DNA from: an uncultured Peptoniphilus sp.
GTDB taxonomy: Bacteria > Bacillota > Clostridia > Tissierellales > Peptoniphilaceae
DNA: 18,067 bases
Reading direction: 5' to 3'
Assembly (NCBI GenBank): GCA_947254665.1
Contig: CAMYEJ010000009.1
Span: 1-18,067, forward strand
The notes under the pieces were generated by a model. That model had not been told where the DNA came from and made no database searches. It saw only the letters and a program-made list of their open reading frames with translations. The first letter of the stretch is position 1; the number at the start of each line of letters is the position of its first letter. Shown in pieces: positions 6,458-13,826 of this stretch. The translations under genes and the position numbers were made by a program.

Positions 6458-9100
6458 ATGAAGAGCTTAGATAAAACATATGATCCGAAATCATTTGAAG
6501 ATAGACTCTATGATTTTTGGATGAAGGGTGGATACTTTACACCGGAAATAGATAAGAATAAAAAACCATTTACAATTATGATGCCACCACCAAATGTAAC
6601 GGGAAACCTACACATGGGTCACGCACTTAATAACACTTTACAAGATATTTTAATTCGTACAAAGAGAATGCAAGGTTACAGTGCCCTTTGGGTACCTGGC
6701 ACAGACCACGCATCCATCTCCACAGAAGCAAAAGTTGTAGAAAAGATGAAAAAAGAAGGCAAGACCAAGGAGATGATCGGTAGGGAAGGATTCTTGGAAG
6801 AAGCTTGGGACTGGACTCACAAGTATGGCGGAAATATCAAGAACCAACTTAAAAAACTTGGAGTTTCCTGCGACTGGACTAGAGATAGCTTCACCTTGGA
6901 CGAACATCTTTCAAAGGCGGTTGAAGAAGTATTTATAAGACTTTACGAAAAGGGATTAATATACAGAGGAGACAGAATTATAAACTGGTGTCCATCTTGT
7001 AAAACAGCTATCTCCGATACAGAAGTTGAACACGAAGATATAGAAGGTTCAATTTGGTACTTCAAATATCCATTCGTGGATGGAGATGGATTCGTAGAAA
7101 TCGCTACTACAAGACCAGAAACAATTCCTGGAGACTTAGCAGTTGCAGTAAATCCTAAGGATAAAAGATACTTCGGTCTAGTTGGCAAGAAGGTTCGCGT
7201 GCCTATTCTAGATGGAATAGAAATTCCTATTATAGAAGACGACTATGTAGAACTTGACTTCGGAAGTGGTGCCGTTAAGATCACACCATCCCACGATGTA
7301 AATGACTTCGAAGTTGGAGAAAGACATAATCTCGGACAAAAGAAAATTTTCACCGACGACGGACATTTAAATGAACTAGCTGGCAAGTACTGTGGACTAA
7401 CCATAAAAGAAGCGAGAAAGAAAATCATCGAAGACTTCAAAGAACTTGGATACTTTTCAAAGGAAGAAAAACACGACCACGCAGTTGGAGTTTGCGAAAG
7501 ATGTAAGACAACAATAGAACCACTTATTTCTAAACAATGGTTCGTTAAGATGGAACCACTTGCAAAGCCTGCACTAGAAGCATACAAGAGGGGCGAAGTG
7601 AACTTTATCCCAGAGAGATTTGCAAAAGTATATGTAAACTGGCTTGAAAATATAAGGGACTGGTGTATCTCAAGACAACTTTGGTGGGGACATAGACTTC
7701 CTGTTTACTATGTGGAAGAAACTGGTGAAACCATCGTTAGTCGTACCGATCCATCCCTAGATGAAAAATATAAAGGACTAACCATAAAACACGATGAAGA
7801 CACATTGGATACATGGTTCTCATCAGCACTATGGCCATTCTCAACCCTTGGTTGGCCGGATAAGACTGAGGATCTAGATTATTTCTTCCCAACGGACGTG
7901 CTAATCACAGGCTACGATATAATCTTCTTCTGGGTTTCAAGAATGATCTTTAGTTCTCTAGAACAAATGGGAGAAGTTCCATTTAAGGACGTACTTTTCA
8001 CGGGACTTGTAAATGACTCCCAAGGAAGAAAGATGAGTAAGTCACTTGGAAACGGAATCGACCCACTAGAAGTAATAGATAAATACGGTGCCGATGCACT
8101 TAGATTTACACTCGTAACTGGAAATAGTCCAGGAAACGATATGAGATTCTACTACGAAAGAGTAGAAGCAAACAGAAACTTCGCCAATAAACTTTGGAAC
8201 GCATCTAGATTTGTGCTAATGAACCTAGAAGATAGCGATGCAGAAAAAGTGCTCGTGGTAAATGCATTTACTGAAGAAGATAAATGGATTCTAACCAAAC
8301 TTCAAGAAACCATAGAAGAAGTGACCACCCACTTGGATAAATATGAAATCGGACTAGCAGCAAACGAAATCTACGACTTTATCTGGAACGAATACTGCGA
8401 CTGGTACATCGAAATGGTTAAGCCAAGACTTTATGGCGAAGACTCTCCATCTAAGACTGCAGCCAAAGAAGTACTTCTAAAAGTTCTAAAAGATATCTTG
8501 AAACTACTTCATCCATTTATGCCATTTATCACTGAAGAAATATATTCTCACCTACCAGGAGTAGAAAAGGCTATAATCGTAGAAGATTTCCCAGTGGTGG
8601 ATAAAAAATTAATCTTCAAAGAAGACTTTGACAGAGTTGAATATCTAAAAGATGTTATAAGAAAGATCAGAAACGCAAGAAGCGAACTAGACGTACCTAA
8701 TAGCAAGAAATCAGAACTCTTCGTAAAGACTGAAGATGTAGAAATCAAGAAGACCTTTGAACTTGGAAGAGAAACTCTCCTTACTTTAGGATTTGGAACT
8801 GAACTCATCTTCACAGAAGAAAAGATCGAAGATAGCGTATCAATCGTACTAGATAGGGCAGAGCTTATGCTACCTATGAGTGAGCTTATAAACTACGCAG
8901 AAGAATTAGAAAGACTCGAAAAAGAAAGCGAAAAACTTACCTCAGAAATCACAAGAGCAACTAAGAAACTTGCAAACGAAGGATTCGTTAAAAAAGCACC
9001 AGAAAGCGTAGTTCAAGAAGAAAAAGACAAACTCGTTAAGTACGAAGAAATGAAGGCACAAGTAGAAAATAGAATAGAAGAAATCAGAAAAAAACTATGA
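6458..9100 (+). CDS. valS: Valyl-tRNA synthetase
   Basis: Class Ia synthetase that charges tRNA-Val and edits misactivated threonine. The 880 residues are the usual size. The HIGH-type motif HMGH is at 52-55 in PPPNVTGNLHMGHAL and KMSKS is at 525-529. Between them lie the editing domain (with ATTRPETIPGDLAVAVNP) and two zinc-like Cys pairs (WCPSCK and CERCK). The C-terminus, after about residue 810, is a charged coiled coil that contacts tRNA. I chose the ATG at 6458, which has GAGGAGGA at 6447-6454. The in-frame ATG at 6401 lies inside the T-box terminator stem and is rejected. The gene is controlled by the leader just upstream and overlaps ansA by 4 nt. Confidence 0.98.
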   Translation: MKSLDKTYDPKSFEDRLYDFWMKGGYFTPEIDKNKKPFTIMMPPPNVTGNLHMGHALNNTLQDILIRTKRMQGYSALWVPGTDHASISTEAKVVEKMKKEGKTKEMIGREGFLEEAWDWTHKYGGNIKNQLKKLGVSCDWTRDSFTLDEHLSKAVEEVFIRLYEKGLIYRGDRIINWCPSCKTAISDTEVEHEDIEGSIWYFKYPFVDGDGFVEIATTRPETIPGDLAVAVNPKDKRYFGLVGKKVRVPILDGIEIPIIEDDYVELDFGSGAVKITPSHDVNDFEVGERHNLGQKKIFTDDGHLNELAGKYCGLTIKEARKKIIEDFKELGYFSKEEKHDHAVGVCERCKTTIEPLISKQWFVKMEPLAKPALEAYKRGEVNFIPERFAKVYVNWLENIRDWCISRQLWWGHRLPVYYVEETGETIVSRTDPSLDEKYKGLTIKHDEDTLDTWFSSALWPFSTLGWPDKTEDLDYFFPTDVLITGYDIIFFWVSRMIFSSLEQMGEVPFKDVLFTGLVNDSQGRKMSKSLGNGIDPLEVIDKYGADALRFTLVTGNSPGNDMRFYYERVEANRNFANKLWNASRFVLMNLEDSDAEKVLVVNAFTEEDKWILTKLQETIEEVTTHLDKYEIGLAANEIYDFIWNEYCDWYIEMVKPRLYGEDSPSKTAAKEVLLKVLKDILKLLHPFMPFITEEIYSHLPGVEKAIIVEDFPVVDKKLIFKEDFDRVEYLKDVIRKIRNARSELDVPNSKKSELFVKTEDVEIKKTFELGRETLLTLGFGTELIFTEEKIEDSVSIVLDRAELMLPMSELINYAEELERLEKESEKLTSEITRATKKLANEGFVKKAPESVVQEEKDKLVKYEEMKAQVENRIEEIRKKL

Positions 9101-10086
9101 AAAAAATACTTTTACTAGCAACCGGGGGCACCATCGCCTCCGTTGCTACTGAAGATGGACTAAGTCCAGGTACAACTGCAGAAGAACTTCTATCCTATGT
9201 TCCAGATGTAAAAGAGTTTGCTGATGTAGAAGTAAAACAGATTTTAAATATAGATTCTACAAATATTGAGCCGGAGCACTGGCTTCAAATCGCAGAAGAA
9301 ATTAGAAAAAACGATGGCTACGACGGATATGTAATAACCCACGGTACAGACACAATGGCTTACACTTCCGCCGCATTATCCTATTTAATTCAAAACTTCA
9401 ACAAGCCAATAGTCCTAACTGGCTCACAAAAACCTATTACAGATTCCATAACCGATGGAGTTAAAAATCTTATGGACGCAATTAGATTTGCATCCCAAGA
9501 CGATGTGAGAGGAGTCTATGTGGTCTTTGATGGCAAGGCAATCATAGGCACAAGGGCGAAAAAACTAAGATCTAAATCTTATTCCGCCTTTGATTCTATA
9601 AACTATCCTGTGGCGGCATTTATAGATGGACCGAGAATATTTAGATATGTTGACGAGAGAAAAGATACCTGCGCGCCAACCTTCTACAATGAACTAAATC
9701 CAAAAGTGTTTTTACTTAAATTAACTCCGGGAATGGAGCCGGATATTTTAAACTATATCTTTAAGTTCTATGACGCGGTAGTACTAGAAACCTACGGTGT
9801 AGGAGGAATTCCATTCGAATCTAGAAGAAATTTCTTAGAAGAGCTATCTAAACACAAGGACAAAGTTGTAGTCCTATCCACCCAAGTAATGCTAGAAGGC
9901 TCAGATGCAAAGACCTACGAAGTTGGATATAAATTCCTAAAAACTGGTGGAGTAATCGAAGCCTATGACATGGTGGTAGAGTCCTGTGTGGTAAAACTAA
10001 TGTGGATATTAGCAATCACAAAGGACCCAGCAGAAGTGAAGAAACTCTTCTACACCCAAGTAAACAAGGATATCCTTTTGACATGA
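9097..10086 (+). CDS. ansA: L-asparaginase, cytoplasmic (type I)
   Basis: Hydrolyses asparagine to aspartate and ammonia. The two catalytic threonine regions are clear: ATGGTIAS with Thr12, and THGTDTMAYTSAAL with Thr84-Asp85. The DGKAIIGTRAKKL segment carries the conserved lysine near residue 162. At 329 residues with no signal peptide it fits the cytoplasmic low-affinity type I class rather than the secreted type II. The start overlaps the valS stop (ATGA) and lacks a strong ribosome site, so it is probably translated by coupling. Sitting behind the valine T-box, it should rise with valS when charged tRNA-Val falls. Activity on glutamine is possible and cannot be judged here. Confidence 0.93.
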   Translation: MKKILLLATGGTIASVATEDGLSPGTTAEELLSYVPDVKEFADVEVKQILNIDSTNIEPEHWLQIAEEIRKNDGYDGYVITHGTDTMAYTSAALSYLIQNFNKPIVLTGSQKPITDSITDGVKNLMDAIRFASQDDVRGVYVVFDGKAIIGTRAKKLRSKSYSAFDSINYPVAAFIDGPRIFRYVDERKDTCAPTFYNELNPKVFLLKLTPGMEPDILNYIFKFYDAVVLETYGVGGIPFESRRNFLEELSKHKDKVVVLSTQVMLEGSDAKTYEVGYKFLKTGGVIEAYDMVVESCVVKLMWILAITKDPAEVKKLFYTQVNKDILLT

Positions 10087-10691
10087 AACTATATATAACG
10101 AGACATTCAAAAACACTTTGGAACACATTGGCAATCAACCAGGGACATCTTGATTCGCCACTAACAGAAGAAGGCATCGAACTTGCCCTGAGTTTAAGAA
10201 AATATAAAATAAAATTCGATAAGGTATTTTCATCGGATCTTTATAGAGCCTACCACAGTGCGAGGCTAATCGTAGGAGATGAAGCTGAAATAGAAAAAAC
10301 TCCACTCCTTAGAGAGATAGACGTAGGCATGTGGAGTGGAAAAAGTCTTGAGAGAATCAGAAGAGAACACAGAAAATCCATAGACACCTACTTCAAAGAG
10401 CCTCAAGATTTCAGAAATCCAAGCGGAGAAGATCTCTACGACCTCATGGAAAGGGTGGATAGATTCTTTAACGAATGCATATTTTATAAGGATTATAAAA
10501 ACGTGCTCATAGTAACTCATGGAGTCACCCTCTGTGCAATCTTAGATTATATAGAAAAAGTGCCAATGGAAAAATTTTGGTCCAATGGCAAAAGAAGAAA
10601 TTCCCAATACAACTTGGTAGAATGTAGAGGGAATAGATTAAAAATTATAAAAAAAGCTCCTAAAAGTAAAAATAGGAACTATTCGCTGTAG
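10083..10691 (+). CDS. Histidine phosphatase family protein (phosphoglycerate mutase-like)
   Basis: Branch-1 histidine phosphatase fold of 202 residues, using a phospho-histidine intermediate; the substrate is unknown. The catalytic pocket is readable: Arg7-His8 (TRHSKTLWN), Arg55 in SSDLYRAYHSARLI, Glu78 in LLREIDVGMWSG and His146 in VTHGVTL. The usual RHG triplet is RHS here, a small change next to the nucleophile. The start is the ATG at 10083 on the ATGA shared with ansA; longer in-frame versions run back through ansA and lose the family's N-terminus. Third gene of the valS operon. Its last 13 bases overlap the tail of the convergent gene at 10679-10969, and that gene's terminator lies inside it. 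Relatives include GpmB, CobC and other broad phosphatases. Confidence 0.88.
   Translation: MKLYITRHSKTLWNTLAINQGHLDSPLTEEGIELALSLRKYKIKFDKVFSSDLYRAYHSARLIVGDEAEIEKTPLLREIDVGMWSGKSLERIRREHRKSIDTYFKEPQDFRNPSGEDLYDLMERVDRFFNECIFYKDYKNVLIVTHGVTLCAILDYIEKVPMEKFWSNGKRRNSQYNLVECRGNRLKIIKKAPKSKNRNYSL
10641..10679 (-). terminator. Terminator of the CC-motif gene, inside the opposing gene
   Basis: On the minus strand: GTTCCTA (10679-10673), a 10-nt loop, TAGGAGC (10662-10656), then seven Ts and a further AT-rich run. One pair is a G-U wobble. The first stem base is also the last base of the minus-strand gene's stop codon, and the whole structure lies within the coding 3' end of the histidine phosphatase. 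It has no T run on the plus strand, so it should act on the minus strand only. Confidence 0.8.
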
Positions 10692-10969
10692 TCATAACCG
10701 TCTACAGCTAATTTTTTTGAAAATAAAAAGCTGGAGAACACTATCTTCATAGTGTCATCTTTAAATTTAAGCATATTGTTTACATATATGTCGAATCCGT
10801 CCACTTGAAACATTCTGTAGCTACCAGTATCTGGAACGCCTTTTGTAACTTCAAGTTCGCAGATACCGGACACGCCGCAGCAACCTTGAAGACCGTGATC
10901 AATATGGAAAGACTTCATATCTTTTTTTAAAAGGTATTCTTTTACCCCTTTATCAAATTCAATTTTCAT
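10679..10969 (-). CDS. Small double-cysteine protein, CC/Se-motif (HesB-like) type
   Basis: Protein of 96 residues with a GCCG motif at Cys30-Cys31 in GLQGCCGVSGICEL and another Cys at 37, then a predicted strand-rich half containing YRMFQVDGFDIYVNN. This layout (MKIEFDKGVKEYL start, vicinal cysteines, 'VDGFDIYV' strand) resembles the small 'CC/Se motif' proteins related to HesB/IscA, some of which carry selenocysteine in place of one Cys. Here both are ordinary cysteine codons. Function is unknown; metal, Fe-S or selenium binding is plausible. The start ATG has GGTGA at 10978-10974. It is the only gene on this strand between two plus-strand operons and has its own promoter and terminator. 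The family assignment is from memory and moderate. Confidence 0.65.
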   Translation of the reverse strand: MKIEFDKGVKEYLLKKDMKSFHIDHGLQGCCGVSGICELEVTKGVPDTGSYRMFQVDGFDIYVNNMLKFKDDTMKIVFSSFLFSKKLAVDGYDYSE

Positions 10970-10984
10970 AATATCACCATAATT

Positions 10985-11013
10985 ATTCTACTAAATACTA
11001 GAAACATTTTCAA
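10985..11013 (-). promoter_or_regulatory. Promoter of the CC-motif gene
   Basis: On the minus strand: TTGAAA (11013-11008), 17-nt spacer, TAGAAT (10990-10985). The predicted start near 10978 falls on the ribosome site, so the leader is only about 9 nt. Confidence 0.75.
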
Positions 11014-11027
11014 GAATTGTGAATAAA

Positions 11028-11036
11028 TGATATAAT
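11028..11036 (+). promoter_or_regulatory. Extended -10 promoter of the methyltransferase operon
   Basis: TGATATAAT (TG at 11028-11029, TATAAT at 11031-11036). The best -35 at 17-nt spacing is TTTCAA (11008-11013), weak, and exactly the hexamer that serves as the -35 of the divergent gene. Transcription should begin at about 11043, the A of the methyltransferase start codon. Confidence 0.65.
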
Positions 11037-11042
11037 TAACTC

Positions 11043-12185
11043 ATGAGTCATAGAATTACACTTTCGGATATTTTAAGAGACGACGGCTCTCTAATAAAAA
11101 ATAACGCCGAGAGAAATTTAAAAAATAATAAAAAAATTAAAAAAATTCTAGATGGCAATCCAAAAAACTTAGTCGTCCTTGCAGATGGTTTTGAAACCAT
11201 AAATTTTCTAAAAGAAAATAAAATTCTCGTGGATCTAATCTATATTGACCCACCATTTAACACAGGCAAGACCTTTGGAATAGAAATTGATGCCGGAGAT
11301 GAGAAGATCTACAAGGATTGTTATGAGGACAACTTGGACAAGGATGAATTCTTACTTTGGATGTATGAGATTCTTACGGGACTTAAAGACATTTTAAAAG
11401 AAACTGGCTCCATCTTCCTTCATGTGGATTATAGAACATCGTCGGAGTTAAAACTCATAATGGACAAGGTATTTGGTGAAAATAATTTTGTAAATGAAAT
11501 CATCTGGTCCTACAAAAGTGGCGGCGCCGGGAAGAAATCTTTCTCCAAAAAGCATGACAATATTCTATTCTACTCCAAGGATCACAGGCAAAAAATCTTC
11601 AAACCACTGAAAGAAAAATCATATAATCGAGATTTTAAGCCATATAAATTCAAAGGCGTAGAGGAATACAAAGACCATCTTGGCTACTACACAATAGTAA
11701 ACATGAAGGACGTGTGGAACATAGACATGGTAGGACGGACATCATCTGAAAGGGTGAAGTACCCGAGTCAAAAACCTTTTGAACTTCTAAGGAGAATCAT
11801 CGAATCAACGACAGAAGAAGGCATGACTGTGCTAGATATATTCGGCGGTTCAGGCTCCACTGCAAAAGCTGCATCCATCTTGAAAAGAAATTATATTCAT
11901 GGAGACATATCTGAATATTCCTGCTCCGTTGCAAGAGAGTATTTAGAAGATGCTACATATTTTTCAAATCAGAGATTCGATTTCAAAAGCGAATTTAAAG
12001 ATGGTAAGTTTACATGCGAAATAGAAAATGGCGGCGAACTTAAAAGGGAATATGTAAAGAAAATCATGGTTTCAGAGGATGGAATTCATTTCCAAGACTA
12101 CAGAGAAATAAATAAAGAAAAATATAATTACATATATTTAGAAAATATATTTGGAGAATTTAAAGTAATAGAGGTAAGAAAATGA
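11043..12185 (+). CDS. Site-specific DNA methyltransferase, beta class, likely N6-adenine
   Basis: Transfers methyl groups from S-adenosylmethionine to DNA. Catalytic motif IV, DPPFNTG, is at 69-75, ahead of the cofactor motif I, FGGSGST, at 267-273, with the PSQKPFELL motif X segment just before it. This IV-to-I order defines the beta class, and DPP suggests adenine rather than cytosine N4. The variable stretch between (about 150-240) would be the target recognition region. At 380 residues it is shorter than most type III Mod subunits, and no endonuclease gene adjoins, so it looks like a solitary methyltransferase. The N-terminus is rich in Lys/Asn. There is no ribosome site before the ATG and the predicted transcript start coincides with it, so it is probably leaderless. 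Overlaps mrp by 4 nt. Confidence 0.92.
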   Translation: MSHRITLSDILRDDGSLIKNNAERNLKNNKKIKKILDGNPKNLVVLADGFETINFLKENKILVDLIYIDPPFNTGKTFGIEIDAGDEKIYKDCYEDNLDKDEFLLWMYEILTGLKDILKETGSIFLHVDYRTSSELKLIMDKVFGENNFVNEIIWSYKSGGAGKKSFSKKHDNILFYSKDHRQKIFKPLKEKSYNRDFKPYKFKGVEEYKDHLGYYTIVNMKDVWNIDMVGRTSSERVKYPSQKPFELLRRIIESTTEEGMTVLDIFGGSGSTAKAASILKRNYIHGDISEYSCSVAREYLEDATYFSNQRFDFKSEFKDGKFTCEIENGGELKREYVKKIMVSEDGIHFQDYREINKEKYNYIYLENIFGEFKVIEVRK

Positions 12186-12949
12186 TTGAAAAATTTAAAC
12201 AAAACGAACACAGTAATATCGCTCATGTAGTTGGAGTTGTCTCAGGCAAGGGAGGTGTGGGTAAATCTACAGTTACTACAGCCATTGCAGCAGAACTCAC
12301 TAGAAGAGGAAAGAAAGTCGGCATCCTAGATGCTGATATAACAGGACCATCCATTCCAAAAGCATTTGGCATGGAAGAGATGGCACTTTCAAATGGACAA
12401 GAAATCCTACCAAAAGAATCTAACGCAGGAGTAAAAGTAATCTCTGTAAATTTAATTCTAGGAGATCCAACCCAACCAGTACTATGGAGAGGACCAATCG
12501 TCGGTCAAGCAATAAACCAATTTTTTAAAGATGTAAGATGGGGAGATTTGGACTACCTACTTGTGGACATGCCACCGGGAACAGGAGACGTAGCACTTAC
12601 AGTATTCCAATCACTTCCACTCGATGGAGTGGTCATAGTCTCAACCCCACAACAATTGGTAGGACAAATCGTAGAAAAATCTATAAACATGGCTAAACTT
12701 ATGAACATAAAGGTGCTTTCACTTGTAGAAAACATGAGCTACTTCGTATGCCCATCCTGCATGGAAAAGCACTACATCTTCGGCGAATCAAACATAGATG
12801 AAATCGCAAAGAAACACAAGGTAGAAAATATATCCAAACTACCATTTGATATGACCAACGCAGAAAACATGGACCATGGATTTGGAGACGATATATTTAT
12901 CAAAGAATTAGAACCAACAGTAAAGGAGATTTTAGAACTTGAAAACTAG
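12182..12949 (+). CDS. mrp: Mrp/NBP35-type Fe-S cluster carrier ATPase
   Basis: P-loop ATPase of the MinD/Mrp family that binds and delivers iron-sulfur clusters to target enzymes in the cytoplasm. The deviant Walker A GKGGVGKST is at 22-30, the ILDADITGPSIP switch at 48-58, Walker B at LLVDMPPGTGDVAL (126-139), and the cluster-binding CPSC at 190-193. The 255 residues give a core protein without the extra N-terminal domain found in longer Mrp. It starts on the ATGA shared with the methyltransferase, with GAGGTAAG upstream. The gene after it encodes a flavoprotein with redox cysteines. Alternative names for relatives are ApbC and Nbp35. Confidence 0.93.
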   Translation: MIEKFKQNEHSNIAHVVGVVSGKGGVGKSTVTTAIAAELTRRGKKVGILDADITGPSIPKAFGMEEMALSNGQEILPKESNAGVKVISVNLILGDPTQPVLWRGPIVGQAINQFFKDVRWGDLDYLLVDMPPGTGDVALTVFQSLPLDGVVIVSTPQQLVGQIVEKSINMAKLMNIKVLSLVENMSYFVCPSCMEKHYIFGESNIDEIAKKHKVENISKLPFDMTNAENMDHGFGDDIFIKELEPTVKEILELEN

Positions 12950-13826
12950 AGTATGTATTGTCGGAGGAGGTCCAGCAGGACTAACCGCCTCTCTATACCT
13001 ATTAAGAGCAGGCATCGACCACGTAATAATCGAAAAGAACGAATACGGTGGAAATATCCTAGAAGCCATATCCATCAAGAACTACCCAGGAATCGTAGAT
13101 ATTTCTGGAAGAGAGTATATCATGTGCCTAAGAAGTCAAATTGACCTATATGATGGTAAATTTATCAGAGGCTCAGTAACAAATATTGAAAGAGAAGAAG
13201 ACAAATTTAAAATCTCCACCAAGAGAAGAGAAATCGTCTCAGACTACTTAATCATAGCCACAGGAACAAAGAGACTTAGCTCAGGAATTGAAATTCACAA
13301 CTTTGACAATACATCATTCTGTGCACTATGCGACGGAAGCAATTTCAAAGGCAAATCAATAAGTGTCATAGGAGCGGGAAATAACGGAGTGGACTCTGCA
13401 ATCTACCTATCAAACATTGCCAAGGACGTAACTATTTTCTCTGATTTGGATGCACCAAGCTGCGATCACACCACCTATGAAATGGCAAAGAACATAGAAA
13501 ATATAAAATTTGAATTCAACGCAAAAGTTACAGATGTATATAGGGACAAACTCGTATACCAAAAAGATGGAAAAGAAGTAGAATTCGACACAGAAGGAAC
13601 ATTTATATACATCGGATTTACACCAGAAACAGAAATCTTTGACGAAGTTAAAAAAGACGAATACGGATACATCTATGTGGACAAGAATCTAAAGACATCA
13701 GTGGACAAGGTATATGCCTGTGGCGACTGTATTGAAGGATCCTTTGGACAACTTGTAACAGCTCAAGCAACTGGAGCACAAGCTGCCATAAGTGTAGGAA
13801 AGGAGCTTAGAAAATGCGCCTTTTAA
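12939..13826 (+). CDS. Thioredoxin reductase-like flavoprotein, atypical NAD(P) site
   Basis: FAD-dependent pyridine nucleotide-disulfide oxidoreductase of 295 residues. The FAD motif GGGPAG is at 9-14, the redox pair CALC at 128-131 in SFCALCDGS, the second nucleotide-fold motif GAGNNG at 145-150, and the closing FAD motif YACGDC at 259-264. In ordinary NADPH-dependent enzymes an HRRxxxR motif follows the second fold; here the segment after DVTIFSD has none of those arginines. The electron donor may be NADH, ferredoxin or something else. The start is TTG at 12939 with GGAG at 12925-12928, overlapping mrp by 11 nt. The next gene, overlapping by 13 nt, has a thioredoxin domain and is the obvious partner. 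I leave the symbol empty because trxB may mislead. Confidence 0.88.
   Translation: MKTRVCIVGGGPAGLTASLYLLRAGIDHVIIEKNEYGGNILEAISIKNYPGIVDISGREYIMCLRSQIDLYDGKFIRGSVTNIEREEDKFKISTKRREIVSDYLIIATGTKRLSSGIEIHNFDNTSFCALCDGSNFKGKSISVIGAGNNGVDSAIYLSNIAKDVTIFSDLDAPSCDHTTYEMAKNIENIKFEFNAKVTDVYRDKLVYQKDGKEVEFDTEGTFIYIGFTPETEIFDEVKKDEYGYIYVDKNLKTSVDKVYACGDCIEGSFGQLVTAQATGAQAAISVGKELRKCAF

Noticed and set aside
10002..10082. 27-residue N-terminal extension of the histidine phosphatase
   Set aside because: It reads through ansA in another frame, and the RH catalytic motif belongs within the first 10 residues of the family.
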